Positions 31,914-41,796 of a stretch of DNA of 64,000 nt are shown here, piece by piece. The translations under genes were made by a program, and so were the position numbers. The stretch spans positions 1 through 64,000 of the forward strand of contig JADMIG010000010.1 in NCBI GenBank assembly GCA_015478725.1, written 5' to 3'. The first letter of the stretch is position 1. The number at the start of each line of letters is the position of its first letter. The notes under the pieces were generated by a model. It had not been told where the DNA came from. It saw nothing but the letters and a program-made list of their open reading frames with translations, and did not search any database. This DNA is from Chloroflexota bacterium. Its GTDB lineage: Bacteria > Chloroflexota > Limnocylindria > Limnocylindrales > CSP1-4.

Positions 31914-32558
31914 ATGACGACGACGGACGAACCGCTGGCGGCGACGCGCGACGAGTCGATGGTGGCGGACGACCGCGAGCTGGTCCGCCGGATGCAGGGG
32001 GACGACCTGGACGCGTTCGAGGCACTGTTCCGCCGTCACCGCCTGGCCATCCTGCGGACGGCGTACGGACTCACCGGCGACCGGCTCGCCGCCGAGGAGG
32101 TCCTCCAGGACACCTTCGCGCGAGCGTATCTGCGCCGCTCGATCCTCCGGGCGGACGTGTCGCCCGCGCCGTGGCTCCACCGCGTCGCGATGAACCTCTG
32201 CTACTCGCGGCTCGGTCGCCGGCGCCTGATCTCGGGACCGATCGAGGAGGCCGAGGCGCGACCGTCCCGCGACGATCTCGGGCAGCCTGCCGAGCGAGCC
32301 GAACAGGCCGAGCTCCGGCGGATCGTCCGTGAGGGCGTCGCCGCACTTCCCGAGAAGCAACAGCGCGTCGTGGTCCTCTACTACCTTCAGGGCCTGTCGC
32401 TGCGGGAGACGGCGGTCGCGCTCGACCTGCGTCTCGGCACCGTGAAGTCGAGACTCCACTACGCCCTCCGGAGCCTACGCTCGCGACTCGAGCAGGACGA
32501 TCGCTTCGGCGGCGCGTACGGTCCGACCGGCGAGCCGGTCCGGGAGGTCGGACGATGA
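31914..32558 (+). CDS. RNA polymerase sigma factor, ECF subfamily
   Basis: This 214-residue regulator has sigma region 2 (DLDAFEALFRRHRLAILRTAYGLTGDRLAAEEVLQDTF with its -10 recognition helix) and region 4 (LPEKQQRVVVLYYLQGLSLRETAVALDLRLGTVKSRLHYAL, binding the -35). An acidic linker of about 40 residues joins them. ATG at 31914 has GGAG upstream; ATG at 31881 would add 11 residues. It overlaps its anti-sigma gene by 4 nt. The regulated genes are unknown; the peptide importer genes just downstream are candidates by position only. Confidence 0.9.
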   Translation: MTTTDEPLAATRDESMVADDRELVRRMQGDDLDAFEALFRRHRLAILRTAYGLTGDRLAAEEVLQDTFARAYLRRSILRADVSPAPWLHRVAMNLCYSRLGRRRLISGPIEEAEARPSRDDLGQPAERAEQAELRRIVREGVAALPEKQQRVVVLYYLQGLSLRETAVALDLRLGTVKSRLHYALRSLRSRLEQDDRFGGAYGPTGEPVREVGR

Positions 32559-33151
32559 TCGGACCGCGAGACGCCTGTTCCCGGCATCGAGCGGCCCTCG
32601 AGGCGTTCGTCGAGCGTCGCGAGATCGACTCCTCGACCGGCGCCGCGCTCGCCCACCTCGCGACGTGCCGCCGCTGCGATGCCGAGCTCGCGGCGTTCGC
32701 CCTGACGGCGACGGCGCTCAGGCGGCTCGCCGCGGACGCCGCGGCCGGGTCGCGGTCGAGGCCGTCGACCGCTGCCGGCGACGGGTCCATCGGTTGGCCC
32801 GAGCTGCGGGCGCAGATCGAGCGAGGTCGGGAGCCCCGCTGGCGGTGGCGGAGTCAGCTCGGCGGCGCCGTCGCGGCCATCGGGCTGGTCGCGGCCCTCA
32901 TCGGCCCGGCATCGATCCTGTCCGTCGCCCAGCCGTCGCTCGACGAGGCGGGCGCGGTGGCGGTCGCGAGCGCGGACGCCGGGCGCCATGACGCAGCGGT
33001 CGAAGCCGCCTGGATCCGCCAGAACATCAGGGTAGGAAAGGAGGCCGCGATCGACGGGGCCGCCCCCGCGCCGCGCCCGAACGCGGCGGTCTTCGGACCG
33101 GAGGCGCGCCCGCTGCCGCCGCCCGCGCCGATCGGGCCGGTCGCCCGCTGA
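32555..33151 (+). CDS. Membrane-bound zinc-finger anti-sigma factor
   Basis: This 198-residue protein begins with a ZAS-type domain: the histidine and two cysteines in HLATCRRCDAEL fit the H-x3-C-x2-C motif that binds zinc and clamps ECF sigma factors. One membrane segment lies at about 103-124 (LGGAVAAIGLVAALIGPASIL). The Ala/Pro-rich extracellular tail of about 70 residues has no recognised sensor. The start overlaps the sigma gene stop, the usual arrangement for such pairs. Confidence 0.82.
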   Translation: MIGPRDACSRHRAALEAFVERREIDSSTGAALAHLATCRRCDAELAAFALTATALRRLAADAAAGSRSRPSTAAGDGSIGWPELRAQIERGREPRWRWRSQLGGAVAAIGLVAALIGPASILSVAQPSLDEAGAVAVASADAGRHDAAVEAAWIRQNIRVGKEAAIDGAAPAPRPNAAVFGPEARPLPPPAPIGPVAR

Positions 33152-33213
33152 TGCCGCGCCAGCGGTTCGGCGACGGACCCGGTGACACCGCCCGGCGGGG
33201 TCCCGTCGGAAAG

Positions 33214-33242
33214 TTGACACGCCTCTGACGCGTCCGCATAGT
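33214..33242 (+). promoter_or_regulatory. Promoter for the first peptide importer operon
   Basis: A consensus TTGACA (33214-33219), a 17-nt spacer and CATAGT (33237-33242) form a good sigma-70-type promoter. Transcription would start near 33249, leaving a leader of about 180 nt before the binding-protein gene. Confidence 0.55.
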
Positions 33243-33308
33243 ACCGCCAGCGTAGTGACCGCCGTGCATCGTGCCACGTCGCTCGCCCCCCCCGATCGTC
33301 CGTGTCGG

Positions 33309-33337
33309 CGACGGTCCCGCCCAAAGCGGGACCGTCG
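33309..33337 (+). other. Leader hairpin upstream of the first peptide-binding protein gene
   Basis: A perfect 12-bp stem (33309-33320 with 33326-33337) closes a CCAAA loop inside the predicted 5' leader. No U-run follows, so it is not an obvious terminator. It may stabilise the message or be part of a regulatory leader; I do not recognise a known riboswitch here. Confidence 0.45.
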
Positions 33338-33429
33338 GGAATGATCGCAGGAGCGCCGCGACCCGCCGATGCAGCGCGGTTGTCATCAGTGGGAGTGACA
33401 GGGTAGGAAACCCGTTGGGAGGATCTTGC

Positions 33430-35268
33430 ATGCACAAGCGTCTATTCGGGCTGCTCGCGAGCGCGGGAATCGTGTTCGCGGCCTGCTCCGGCAGTGCGAC
33501 CCCGTCGCCGTCGGCGAGCAGCGCTCCGTCGGCCGCGCCCGCGACCGCATCCACCGCGCCGACCCCCGTGCCGACGGCGCCGCCGATCGACCTCGGCAAG
33601 ACGGACTACTTCACGAAGGTGACGCCGGCCGCCCACACGGGCGGGGTCCTCGTCATGGCCGAGTGGCAGACGGTCTCGACGTTCAACCCGTACTACGCCC
33701 AGGCGAACGCCGACGTCGAGGCCCAGGCCCCCTCGTTCGACTCGCTCCTCACCGTCGGCTACGACCTCAGCTACATCCCGGACATGGCGACGGGCATCCC
33801 GACCGTGGCCAACGGGGGCGTCGTCCTCAACGGGGCCGGCATGGACGTCACGTGGACGCTCAAGACCGGGATGAAGTGGTCGGACGGCCAGCCGATCACG
33901 TGCGACGACCTCACCGCCACCTGGCAATGGGTCATGGACAAGGCGAACACCGGCCTCTCCGCCGGGACGACCGGCTGGGACCAGATCACCGGCATCGATG
34001 GTGGCACCGGCACGACGTGCGTCATGCACTTCAAGAGCACGTACAGCGCGTACCTCCTCCTCTACACCGCCGTCCTGCCGAAGCACTACATCACGACGGT
34101 CGCGGTGAAGGACGCCCCGAAGAAGCTCTATCCGCTCATCGCCCCCAAGACCGCCGTCTTCAGCGGGCCGTACATCCCGACGGACATCAAGCCGGACGCG
34201 CAGATCACCTACGCCCCGAACCCGAACTGGCAGACCATCGGCTACGGCGCCGACACCTCCAAGAACCACGCGCCGTACCTCGACAAGCTCATCTTCCAGT
34301 ACTTCGGTGACTCGCCGGGAATGATCGCGGCCTTCCGCAACGGCTCGATCGACCTCGCGATGGACCTCTCGGACTCGGACATCGACTCGGTCAAGGACAT
34401 CCCGGCGAGCCAGCAGCTCATCCAGGATGCTCTGTTCAGCGAGCTGAACGCGTTCAACCACGCGAGCTTCGCGAAGAAGTTCGGCGCGGACGCCGACGCG
34501 ATCATCCGGTCGCTCATGGAGGCGACGAACGTCGACGCCATCATCGCCGGACCGATGGGTGGCTCCGTCACCCGTTCGTGCGAGAGCATCGCCTCACCGC
34601 TCGTCTGGTTCTACAAGAAGGTGGCCTGCATCCAGCAGAACCCGCAGGATGCTGCCGCCAAGCTCGACGCCCTCGGCTGGGCCGTTGACCCGAGCAGCGG
34701 CATCCGGACCAAGAACGGCGTCAAGCTCGTCGTCGACTACTGCACGACGAACCGGCCATACCGCGCCGACGCGATCACGCTCATCAGCTCGCAGCTGAAG
34801 GCGATCGGCATCCAGGCCAACGTCCTCGTCAAGCCGGCCGTGCCCGACGTGTTCGGCGGCTGGAACGATGTCCCGGCCGACGCGAAGTGCAACCTCGTCC
34901 ACGGCAACTTTGACGTGGCGATGTTCGGCTACGTCAGCAGCCCGGACCCGACGGCGGGCTACAACGTGTATACGACCCAGGGGATCCCGGACGCCGCGCC
35001 GCACAACGGCCAGAACGTTACGCGGACCTCCATCCCCGCCCTCGACGCCGCCTACCAGATCGTCAACACGTCGCTCGATCCGCAGAAGATCCGCGACGCC
35101 ATGGGGACGATCCAGGACATCTACGCGTCCGATCAGAACACGTTCGAGCTGCCGCTCTTCAACCACCGGAACCTCTGGCTCGTCGGCTCGAGGGTCCACA
35201 ACTTCTTCGGCAACCCGTCCAACACGACCGGTAACTGGAATGCCGGTGACTGGTGGGTCAGCCAGTAG
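33430..35268 (+). CDS. Peptide/nickel-type ABC transporter substrate-binding lipoprotein (system 1)
   Basis: This 612-residue SBP_bac_5 family protein binds peptides or related solutes outside the membrane. The signal peptide ends in VFAAC (lipobox), followed by a Ser/Pro/Thr/Ala tether. DVTWTLKTGMKWSDGQPITCDDLTATWQW is the typical early family segment; the large two-lobed domain continues to the end. GGGAGG (33417-33422) and the lipoprotein signal fix the ATG at 33430. It heads an SBP-B-C-D-F set. The ligand cannot be predicted. Confidence 0.92.
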   Translation: MHKRLFGLLASAGIVFAACSGSATPSPSASSAPSAAPATASTAPTPVPTAPPIDLGKTDYFTKVTPAAHTGGVLVMAEWQTVSTFNPYYAQANADVEAQAPSFDSLLTVGYDLSYIPDMATGIPTVANGGVVLNGAGMDVTWTLKTGMKWSDGQPITCDDLTATWQWVMDKANTGLSAGTTGWDQITGIDGGTGTTCVMHFKSTYSAYLLLYTAVLPKHYITTVAVKDAPKKLYPLIAPKTAVFSGPYIPTDIKPDAQITYAPNPNWQTIGYGADTSKNHAPYLDKLIFQYFGDSPGMIAAFRNGSIDLAMDLSDSDIDSVKDIPASQQLIQDALFSELNAFNHASFAKKFGADADAIIRSLMEATNVDAIIAGPMGGSVTRSCESIASPLVWFYKKVACIQQNPQDAAAKLDALGWAVDPSSGIRTKNGVKLVVDYCTTNRPYRADAITLISSQLKAIGIQANVLVKPAVPDVFGGWNDVPADAKCNLVHGNFDVAMFGYVSSPDPTAGYNVYTTQGIPDAAPHNGQNVTRTSIPALDAAYQIVNTSLDPQKIRDAMGTIQDIYASDQNTFELPLFNHRNLWLVGSRVHNFFGNPSNTTGNWNAGDWWVSQ

Positions 35269-35292
35269 ACCGACCCCGTCGGTAGGTACTGG

Positions 35293-35325
35293 GGGCTGCG
35301 GCGCCGCTCGTCGGCGCCGCAGCCC
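35293..35325 (+). terminator. Intra-operon hairpin after the first binding-protein gene
   Basis: A perfect 14-bp stem (35293-35306 with 35312-35325) closes a CTCGT loop between the binding protein and the permease genes. Such hairpins usually cause partial termination or protect the upstream mRNA so the binding protein is made in excess. Confidence 0.6.
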
Positions 35326-35348
35326 TTCCCACATCGGGACCGAGGACC

Positions 35349-36452
35349 ATGGGCAAGTACATCCTGCGGCGGCTCATCCAGACGATCCCCGTCCTCATCG
35401 GCATCTCCCTCGTCACGTACGGCATCCTCCGCATCGCGCCGGGTGGCCCGACGTCCCGCTTCGCCCAGAATCCCCGCATCACGCAGGCCCAGATCGACGC
35501 CTTCAAGCACCGCTGGGGCCTCGACGATCCGATCCCCATCGCGTATCTCAAGTGGCTCGGTGTGCTCGGCGATCAGCCGCCGCTCATCAACGCCCTGCCC
35601 GGCGGCACGCTCAACATCGCGGGCCTCTCGATCACCCTGCCGGGCGGCGACAACGGGATCCTTCACGGTGACTTCGGCTTCAGCGTCGCGGACGGGCGCC
35701 CGGTCACCGCGGTCATCGCGGACCGGTTGTGGCCGACCGTCATCCTCGCCGGGACGGCCTACGTGATCTGGGTCCTCCTCGCCCTCATCCTCGGCGTCTA
35801 CGCGGCCGTCCGGCGGTACAGCTTCTTCGACTCGGCGCTGACGATCTTCAACTACATCGGGTACTCGCTGCCGACCTTCTGGCTCGGCCTCATCCTCATC
35901 ACGTTGTTCAGCCAGGGCACGCCGTTCAAATGGTTCCCTGCCGGCGGCATGTGGGACCCGCGGACCGTGCCGATCTTCGGGACCTCGGACTACTGGGCGT
36001 TCTTCGGCCAGAAGCCGTTCGCCGCGCTGGGCGACCTCGCCTACCACCTCGCGCTGCCGGTGTTCACGCTCGTGATCGTCAACATCGCCTTCGACTCGCG
36101 GTTCATCCGGGCGAGCATGCTCGACGCGCTCAACCAGGATTTCGTGCGGACCGCCCGGGCGAAGGGTGTCACGGAACGGCGGGTCATCTTCCGCCACGCG
36201 CTGCGGAACGCGCTCCTGCCGGTCGTCACGAACATCGGGCTGGAGATCCCGTTCCTCTTCACCGGCGCCATCGTCACCGAGACGATCTTCAGCTGGCCGG
36301 GGATGGGTCGACAGTTCATCGAGGCGGTCGGCCACTTCGACTACCCGGTGCTCATGGGCATCCTCATCGTGACCGCGGTCATCGTCGTCGGGGCGAACCT
36401 CGTGGCGGACATCGCGTACGCGATCGTCGACCCGCGCGTCCAGTACGACTGA
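35349..36452 (+). CDS. Peptide ABC transporter permease, DppB-like (system 1)
   Basis: This 367-residue membrane protein begins with the DppB-type MGKYILRRLIQTIPVLIGISLVTYGILRIAPGGP. The coupling EAA-like loop FVRTARAKGVTERRVIFRHALRNALLPVVTNIG contacts the ATPase. A substrate-side insert between helices 1 and 2 (about residues 60-125) makes it longer than the usual 310-340 residues. Together with the next gene it forms the pore. Confidence 0.92.
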   Translation: MGKYILRRLIQTIPVLIGISLVTYGILRIAPGGPTSRFAQNPRITQAQIDAFKHRWGLDDPIPIAYLKWLGVLGDQPPLINALPGGTLNIAGLSITLPGGDNGILHGDFGFSVADGRPVTAVIADRLWPTVILAGTAYVIWVLLALILGVYAAVRRYSFFDSALTIFNYIGYSLPTFWLGLILITLFSQGTPFKWFPAGGMWDPRTVPIFGTSDYWAFFGQKPFAALGDLAYHLALPVFTLVIVNIAFDSRFIRASMLDALNQDFVRTARAKGVTERRVIFRHALRNALLPVVTNIGLEIPFLFTGAIVTETIFSWPGMGRQFIEAVGHFDYPVLMGILIVTAVIVVGANLVADIAYAIVDPRVQYD

Positions 36453-36462
36453 GGAGCGATCC

Positions 36463-37437
36463 GTGGATCCCGCCCTGTCCGTGATCCCGGCTCCCGGTGC
36501 CGGGACATCGCCGAGCCCGACGCCGGGCGAGGACTACGAGGTCAACCTCGTCTCCCTCAACCAGTGGCAGATCGCCTGGCGGCGCTTCAAGCGCCACCGG
36601 CTCGCCGTCTTCGGCGCGGTCCTGTTCCTTTCGATCTGCGTCATCGCGATCGTGGGTCCGTTCATCCTCCCGTACGACTTCCAGAAGATTCCGACCCCGC
36701 AGCTCAAGTGCGCCGGGACGGAGATCAAGGCGACGTACGGCTGTCCGCCGTCGCTCGACCATCTCATGGGCACCACCGCCCGTCTCCAGCGCGACGTCCT
36801 CACCCTCGTCGTGAACGGAGCCCGCATCTCGCTCGCGATCGGTGTCGGCGCCTCCGTCTTCTCGGCGATCATCGGGGCCATCGTCGGCGGGATCGCCGGG
36901 TACTTCGGCGGCTGGATCGACAACCTCCTCATGCGGATCGTCGACGTCCTCCTCAGCCTGCCGCTCCTCTTCGTCATCCTCGTCGTCGCGAAGTTCATCG
37001 GCTCGGGGAACTGGGTCATCATCCTCGTCGTCTTCGCCGCCTTCGGCTGGCCGGGCATCGCGAGGCTCGTTCGGAGTCTCTTCCTGTCGCTCCGGGGCGA
37101 GGTGTTCGTGGAGGCCGCCCGCGCCGTCGGTGTGAGCAACCTGCGGATCATCTTCCGCCATATCCTCCCCAACGCCGTGAGCCCGATCATCGTTGCCACG
37201 ACCCTCTCGGTGGCCGGCGTCATCGTCGGCGAGGCGTTCGTCAGCTACCTCGGCTTCGGTGTCGATATCACCCAGCCGACGTGGGGGAACGCCCTCTCGG
37301 ACTCGCAGAGCTCGATCATCAACGGCGACTGGTGGTGGCCGTTCTTCCCGGGCATGGCGATCGTGCTCACGGTCCTCGGCATCAACTTCATGGGCGACGG
37401 TCTCCGCGACGCCCTCGACCCGAAGTCCCGGGTGTGA
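36463..37437 (+). CDS. Peptide ABC transporter permease, DppC-like (system 1)
   Basis: This 324-residue membrane protein is the DppC partner. After a polar N-terminus it has [25 protein letters not shown], the usual entry to the first helix, and the coupling loop [30 protein letters not shown]. It ends [15 protein letters not shown], a typical DppC C-terminus. The GTG start follows the DppB stop by ten bases. Confidence 0.92.
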   Translation: MDPALSVIPAPGAGTSPSPTPGEDYEVNLVSLNQWQIAWRRFKRHRLAVFGAVLFLSICVIAIVGPFILPYDFQKIPTPQLKCAGTEIKATYGCPPSLDHLMGTTARLQRDVLTLVVNGARISLAIGVGASVFSAIIGAIVGGIAGYFGGWIDNLLMRIVDVLLSLPLLFVILVVAKFIGSGNWVIILVVFAAFGWPGIARLVRSLFLSLRGEVFVEAARAVGVSNLRIIFRHILPNAVSPIIVATTLSVAGVIVGEAFVSYLGFGVDITQPTWGNALSDSQSSIINGDWWWPFFPGMAIVLTVLGINFMGDGLRDALDPKSRV

Positions 37438-37478
37438 CCGGCACGGGTGGGTCGATCGGCATGCGCGATGGGGAGACC

Positions 37479-38552
37479 ATGAGCGATCCGGTGGGATCGG
37501 CGGCTGTCGGCCGCGATCCGAACCTGCTCCTCGACGTCCGGAACCTGCGGACCTATTTCCACGTGATGGACGGCACGGTGAAGGCCGTCGACGGCGTGGA
37601 CTTCCGGCTCGGCCGCGGCGAGACGCTCGGCATCGTCGGCGAGTCGGGCTGCGGAAAGAGCGTCACCGCCCACACGATCATGCGTCTCATCGAGATGCCA
37701 CCCGGCGAGATCGTCGACGGCGAGATCTGGTTCGACGGCCGCGACCTGCTCGAGCTGCCGATGGACGAGATGCGCAAGGTCCGCGGCAACGACATCGCGA
37801 TGATCTTCCAGGAACCGATGACGAGCCTCAACCCGGTCTTCACGGTCGGCGACCAGATCTCGGAGGCCGTGAAGCTCCACCAGCGGGTGAGCCGCAAGGA
37901 GGCGTGGGATCGCGCGGTCGACTCGCTGCGGCTCGTCGGCGTTTCCGCCCCCGAGCGGCGGGCGAAACAGTACCCGCACGAGATGTCCGGCGGGATGCGG
38001 CAGCGGGTCATGATCGCGATGGCGCTGTCGTGCAACCCGAAGCTGCTCATCGCGGACGAGCCCACGACCGCCCTCGATGTGACGATCCAGGCCCAGATCC
38101 TCGAGCTCATCAAGAAGCTCCAGGAGGACACCGGGACCGCGCTCCTCCTCATCACCCACGACCTCGCCGTGGTGGCGGAGACGGTCCAGCACATCGCTGT
38201 CATGTACGCCGGCCGGGTGGTCGAGACCGGGACCGTGGAGGAGGTCCTGCTCCACCCGAAGCACCCGTACACGCAGGGGCTCCTCAACTCGATCCCTGGC
38301 GAGAAGAAGCGCGGCAGGGAGCTGACGGCGATCAGCGGGGTCGTGCCGAACCCGTTCCGGATGCCGCCGGGATGCAAGTTCCAGCCGCGCTGCCCATACG
38401 CCTGGGAGCGCTGCGCGACCGAGCCGGAGCTCATCCAGGTCGGCGGACCGGATCGCCGGGCCCGCTGCTGGATCCAGGCCCCGGAGGAGATGGAACGCCG
38501 TCGAGCGTACGAGGTGGCGGCCGCCGCGACGGTGAACGATGTCGTCGGTTGA
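37479..38552 (+). CDS. Peptide ABC transporter ATPase, DppD-like (system 1)
   Basis: This 357-residue ATPase has Walker [10 protein letters not shown], signature [15 protein letters not shown], Walker [13 protein letters not shown] and the C-terminal cysteine-rich oligopeptide-transporter motif [14 protein letters not shown]. It pairs with the DppF-like ATPase downstream. ATG at 37479 is preceded by GGGGAG with good spacing; ATG at 37461 is an alternative. The longer open frame upstream is a shadow of the DppC gene. Confidence 0.93.
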   Translation: MSDPVGSAAVGRDPNLLLDVRNLRTYFHVMDGTVKAVDGVDFRLGRGETLGIVGESGCGKSVTAHTIMRLIEMPPGEIVDGEIWFDGRDLLELPMDEMRKVRGNDIAMIFQEPMTSLNPVFTVGDQISEAVKLHQRVSRKEAWDRAVDSLRLVGVSAPERRAKQYPHEMSGGMRQRVMIAMALSCNPKLLIADEPTTALDVTIQAQILELIKKLQEDTGTALLLITHDLAVVAETVQHIAVMYAGRVVETGTVEEVLLHPKHPYTQGLLNSIPGEKKRGRELTAISGVVPNPFRMPPGCKFQPRCPYAWERCATEPELIQVGGPDRRARCWIQAPEEMERRRAYEVAAAATVNDVVG

Positions 38553-38592
38553 CGTGGGTGGCACCGGTGACCGCACGCTGCAGGGAGCGAGC

Positions 38593-39858
38593 ATGACGGG
38601 ACCCGCGACGGGTCCGACCGCGGACTCCTCGGACTCCCGTGCGGCCCGCGCCGCATGGCGGGCGGCCGGGCGCGCCGAGGACACGCTCCTCTCGATCCGC
38701 GGGCTGAAGAAGTACTTCCCGATCACGGGCGGGATCCTCAAGCGGACCCTCGGCCAGGTGTACGCGGTGGACGACGTGAGCCTCGACATCCGGCGCGGGG
38801 AGACGTTCGGCCTCGTCGGCGAATCCGGCTGCGGCAAGACGACACTCGGCCGGACGGTCATCAAGCTGGTTCCGCCGAGCGCGGGCGAGGTCGTGTTCGA
38901 CGGCGTCGACGTCTTCACGCTTCGCGGCGAGGCGCTCAAGCGGATGCGTCGCCGGATGCAGATCATCTTCCAGGACCCGGTCGCCTCACTCAATCCGCGG
39001 ATGCCGGTGAGCGATCTCATCGGCGAGGGGCTCCTCGCCCAGGCGGATCGCGAGAACGGCTGGGGCAGGCGCAGCGTCCGCGACCAGCGGGTCGGCGATT
39101 ACCTCGAGGCGGTGGGGCTGCGTCGCGACTACGCCAGACGCTACCCGCACGAGTTCTCCGGCGGTCAGCGCCAGCGGATCGGGATCGCCCGGGCACTCGC
39201 CCTCGAGCCGGAGTTCATCGTCTGCGACGAGCCGGTCTCCGCCCTCGACGTGTCGATCCAGAGCCAGATCATCAACCTCCTCGTGGATCTCCGGACACGG
39301 TTCAACCTGACGTACCTGTTCGTTGCCCACAACCTCTCGGTCATCGAGTACATCAGCGACCGGGTCGGCGTGATGTACCTCGGCAAGCTCGCCGAGCTGG
39401 CCGACGTCGTCGAGCTGTACAAGCGGCCTCGCCACCCGTACACCATCGCCCTCCTGTCAGCGGTGCCGAACCCGGATCCGCGGGTCCGCAAGAAGCGCCT
39501 CGTGCTCGAGGGGGACGTCCCGTCACCGGCGAACCCGCCGTCGGGTTGCCGCTTCCACACCCGCTGCTGGCTCCGGACGAGGCTCGGCAACCCCGAGAAC
39601 TGTGCGACGGATGAGCCGGCCTTCCGAGATATCGGCGCGGGCCACCGGGTCGCCTGTCACTATTCCGAGCAGATCACGGACGCGACGGTCGCGGAGCTCG
39701 TGCCGATCGCGAGATTCGCCACCGCGACGCCCGCCGACGATGGCGGGGCGGGAGAGATCGGCGCGGTGCGCGGAGGAGCACCGATCGCCGGACCGGGCGG
39801 GTCGGCGCTGCCGGCCGTGCCTCCGACGAGGCCCGACGTCGCCGCCGGCGGCGTGTGA
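38593..39858 (+). CDS. Peptide ABC transporter ATPase, DppF-like (system 1)
   Basis: This 421-residue partner ATPase has FPITGGILKRTLGQVYAVDDVSLDI (typical DppF opening), Walker A GESGCGKTT, signature [15 protein letters not shown] and Walker [20 protein letters not shown]. The tail carries [20 protein letters not shown]. About 60 extra low-complexity residues follow at the C-terminus. ATG at 38593 has GGGAG five bases upstream. Last gene of system 1; system 2 begins 89 nt downstream. Confidence 0.93.
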   Translation: MTGPATGPTADSSDSRAARAAWRAAGRAEDTLLSIRGLKKYFPITGGILKRTLGQVYAVDDVSLDIRRGETFGLVGESGCGKTTLGRTVIKLVPPSAGEVVFDGVDVFTLRGEALKRMRRRMQIIFQDPVASLNPRMPVSDLIGEGLLAQADRENGWGRRSVRDQRVGDYLEAVGLRRDYARRYPHEFSGGQRQRIGIARALALEPEFIVCDEPVSALDVSIQSQIINLLVDLRTRFNLTYLFVAHNLSVIEYISDRVGVMYLGKLAELADVVELYKRPRHPYTIALLSAVPNPDPRVRKKRLVLEGDVPSPANPPSGCRFHTRCWLRTRLGNPENCATDEPAFRDIGAGHRVACHYSEQITDATVAELVPIARFATATPADDGGAGEIGAVRGGAPIAGPGGSALPAVPPTRPDVAAGGV

Positions 39859-39947
39859 GTATGATGCCCGCGGCGCGGGGAGCGCCGGGAGCGCAAGGGA
39901 TGGTCGGCCGCCGAACGGATTGGCGGCCGCAGGCAGGAGGAGACCAC

Positions 39948-41693
39948 ATGGTTCGGTTCCGCATGGGCGCGCTCGTCGCGACCGCCGCGATGCTCTTCGC
40001 GGCGTGTTCGGGCGCTGCGACCCCCAGTCCATCGACGAGTTCGGCCGCCCCGAGCGCGGCCGCCCCGAGCGCGGGGACATCCAGCGCGCCGAGCCCGAGC
40101 GGGCCGACGCCGGTCAACGGCGGGACGTGGATCTTCGGCTCTGCGTCCGACCCGGCGACACTCGACGCGATCCTCATCCAGGACGGCGAGTCGTTCCGGA
40201 TCGCCCAGCAGATCTACGAGACCCTCATCAAGCTCAAGCCCGGCACGACGTCCGATCTCGTGCCCGGTCTCGCGAAGTCGTGGGACGTGAGCGCGGACGG
40301 CCTGACCTACACGTTCCATCTCCAGTCGCCGGTCACGTTCAGTGACGGCACGCCGTTCAACGCGGATGCCGCCGTCTACAACGTCAACCGCTGGAAGAAC
40401 CTGCCGGTGCCGCTCCAGGGTGACGACTACTACGACGTCACCGTCTTCGGCGGCTACGGCGCGAAATCGCTCATCAGCAGCGTCCAGAAGGTCGATGACA
40501 CGACGTTCTCGATGACGCTGACGACCAGGAAGGCGGACTTCCTCACGGCGATGACGCTCGCTCCGTTCGCCATGCAGAGCCCGACCGCGCTCAAGGCGCA
40601 CAATGCCGACCTCGGGTCGAAGGATCCGAAGAACGACTACTGGCAGAAGGCCCCGACGGGCACCGGGCCGTTCATGTTCAGCGGCGACTTCGTTCCCGGC
40701 GACCACTACACGATCGTCAAGAACCCGAACTACTGGGACGCGGCGAACGCCGCTCACCTCGACAAGATCATCTTCAAGCCGATCGCCGACGCCGCCTCGC
40801 GCCTCGCCGCGCTCAAGTCCGGCACGGTCGACACGATCGACTTCGTCGACGCGAACCAGGTCAACGACATCAAGAGCGACCCGACCCTCCAGCTTCTCAC
40901 CCGGACGCCGCTTGCCATCGGGAAGCTCGCCTTCAACCAGACCCACAAGCCGTTCAACGACATCAAGGTCCGCCAGGCGATCGCCTACGCCATCGACAAG
41001 AACGCGCTCGTCCAGGCGTTCTTCCCCAACGGTGCCGGCTCCGTGGCCGACTCGGACCTCATCAACACGATGCCGGCGTACGAGCCGAACGCGACGATCA
41101 GTGGCTACGACCCGGCGAAGGCGAAGAGCCTCCTCGCGAGCTCGAGCTGCCCCGCGCCGTGCGCGGTCGACTTCTGGTACCCGGACAGCGTCTCGCGGCC
41201 GTACATGGTCGATCCCAAGGGCGAGTTCGAGGCGATCCGGACGATGCTCGAGGCGGTCGGCTTCAAGGTCACCCCGCAGCACAAGCCGTGGCGCGGCGGC
41301 TACCTCACCGATGAGGCGAACGGCGTCTACGGCATGTTCTTCATCGGCTGGATCTACGACTATGCGGACCCGGCAGACGGTCCGGGCCTGTTCTACGCGA
41401 CCTCAACGTCGGACTGCAACGGGGTGAAGGTGACGACCCCCCACAACTGCGAGTTCGGCGAGGACAATCCGGCTGTCGCCGCGGCGATCGCCAAGGCGAT
41501 CTCCGAGACCGACCTGGCCACCCGGACGCAGGACTGGAAGGACGCGATGAAGCTCATCAACGCGGACGTCACGGACGTGCCGCTCGTGTGGGCCGGCTCG
41601 TTCCTTGGCGCGACGATCCACGTCCACGGGTACATCCCGAGCCCGACCCAGTCGGAGTACTTCAACCTCGTCTGGAAGGACGCGGGCTCCTGA
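39948..41693 (+). CDS. Peptide/nickel-type ABC transporter substrate-binding lipoprotein (system 2)
   Basis: This 581-residue SBP_bac_5 protein has a lipoprotein signal ending FAAC and a Ser/Ala/Pro-rich tether. GTWIFGSASDPATLDAILIQDGESFRIAQQIYETL and GLAKSWDVSADGLTYTFHL are classic family segments; IKVRQAIAYAIDKNALV marks the second lobe. AGGAGGAG (39935-39942) supports ATG 39948. It is only distantly similar to the system 1 binding protein, so the two systems probably import different solutes. Confidence 0.93.
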   Translation: MVRFRMGALVATAAMLFAACSGAATPSPSTSSAAPSAAAPSAGTSSAPSPSGPTPVNGGTWIFGSASDPATLDAILIQDGESFRIAQQIYETLIKLKPGTTSDLVPGLAKSWDVSADGLTYTFHLQSPVTFSDGTPFNADAAVYNVNRWKNLPVPLQGDDYYDVTVFGGYGAKSLISSVQKVDDTTFSMTLTTRKADFLTAMTLAPFAMQSPTALKAHNADLGSKDPKNDYWQKAPTGTGPFMFSGDFVPGDHYTIVKNPNYWDAANAAHLDKIIFKPIADAASRLAALKSGTVDTIDFVDANQVNDIKSDPTLQLLTRTPLAIGKLAFNQTHKPFNDIKVRQAIAYAIDKNALVQAFFPNGAGSVADSDLINTMPAYEPNATISGYDPAKAKSLLASSSCPAPCAVDFWYPDSVSRPYMVDPKGEFEAIRTMLEAVGFKVTPQHKPWRGGYLTDEANGVYGMFFIGWIYDYADPADGPGLFYATSTSDCNGVKVTTPHNCEFGEDNPAVAAAIAKAISETDLATRTQDWKDAMKLINADVTDVPLVWAGSFLGATIHVHGYIPSPTQSEYFNLVWKDAGS

Positions 41694-41718
41694 GCCCCGC
41701 CTGACCTCGCGATCATCC

Positions 41719-41751
41719 ATCCCCGGGGGAGCCGCCGGCTCCCCCGGGGAT
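41719..41751 (+). terminator. Intra-operon hairpin after the second binding-protein gene
   Basis: A perfect 15-bp stem (41719-41733 with 41737-41751) closes a three-base GCC loop 25 nt after the stop codon and 45 nt before the next permease gene. The same arrangement occurs after the system 1 binding protein. Confidence 0.65.
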
Positions 41752-41796
41752 GTTGTTCATCCACCCACCGTGTGCGCGAGGACCTGAGCTTCGTCC

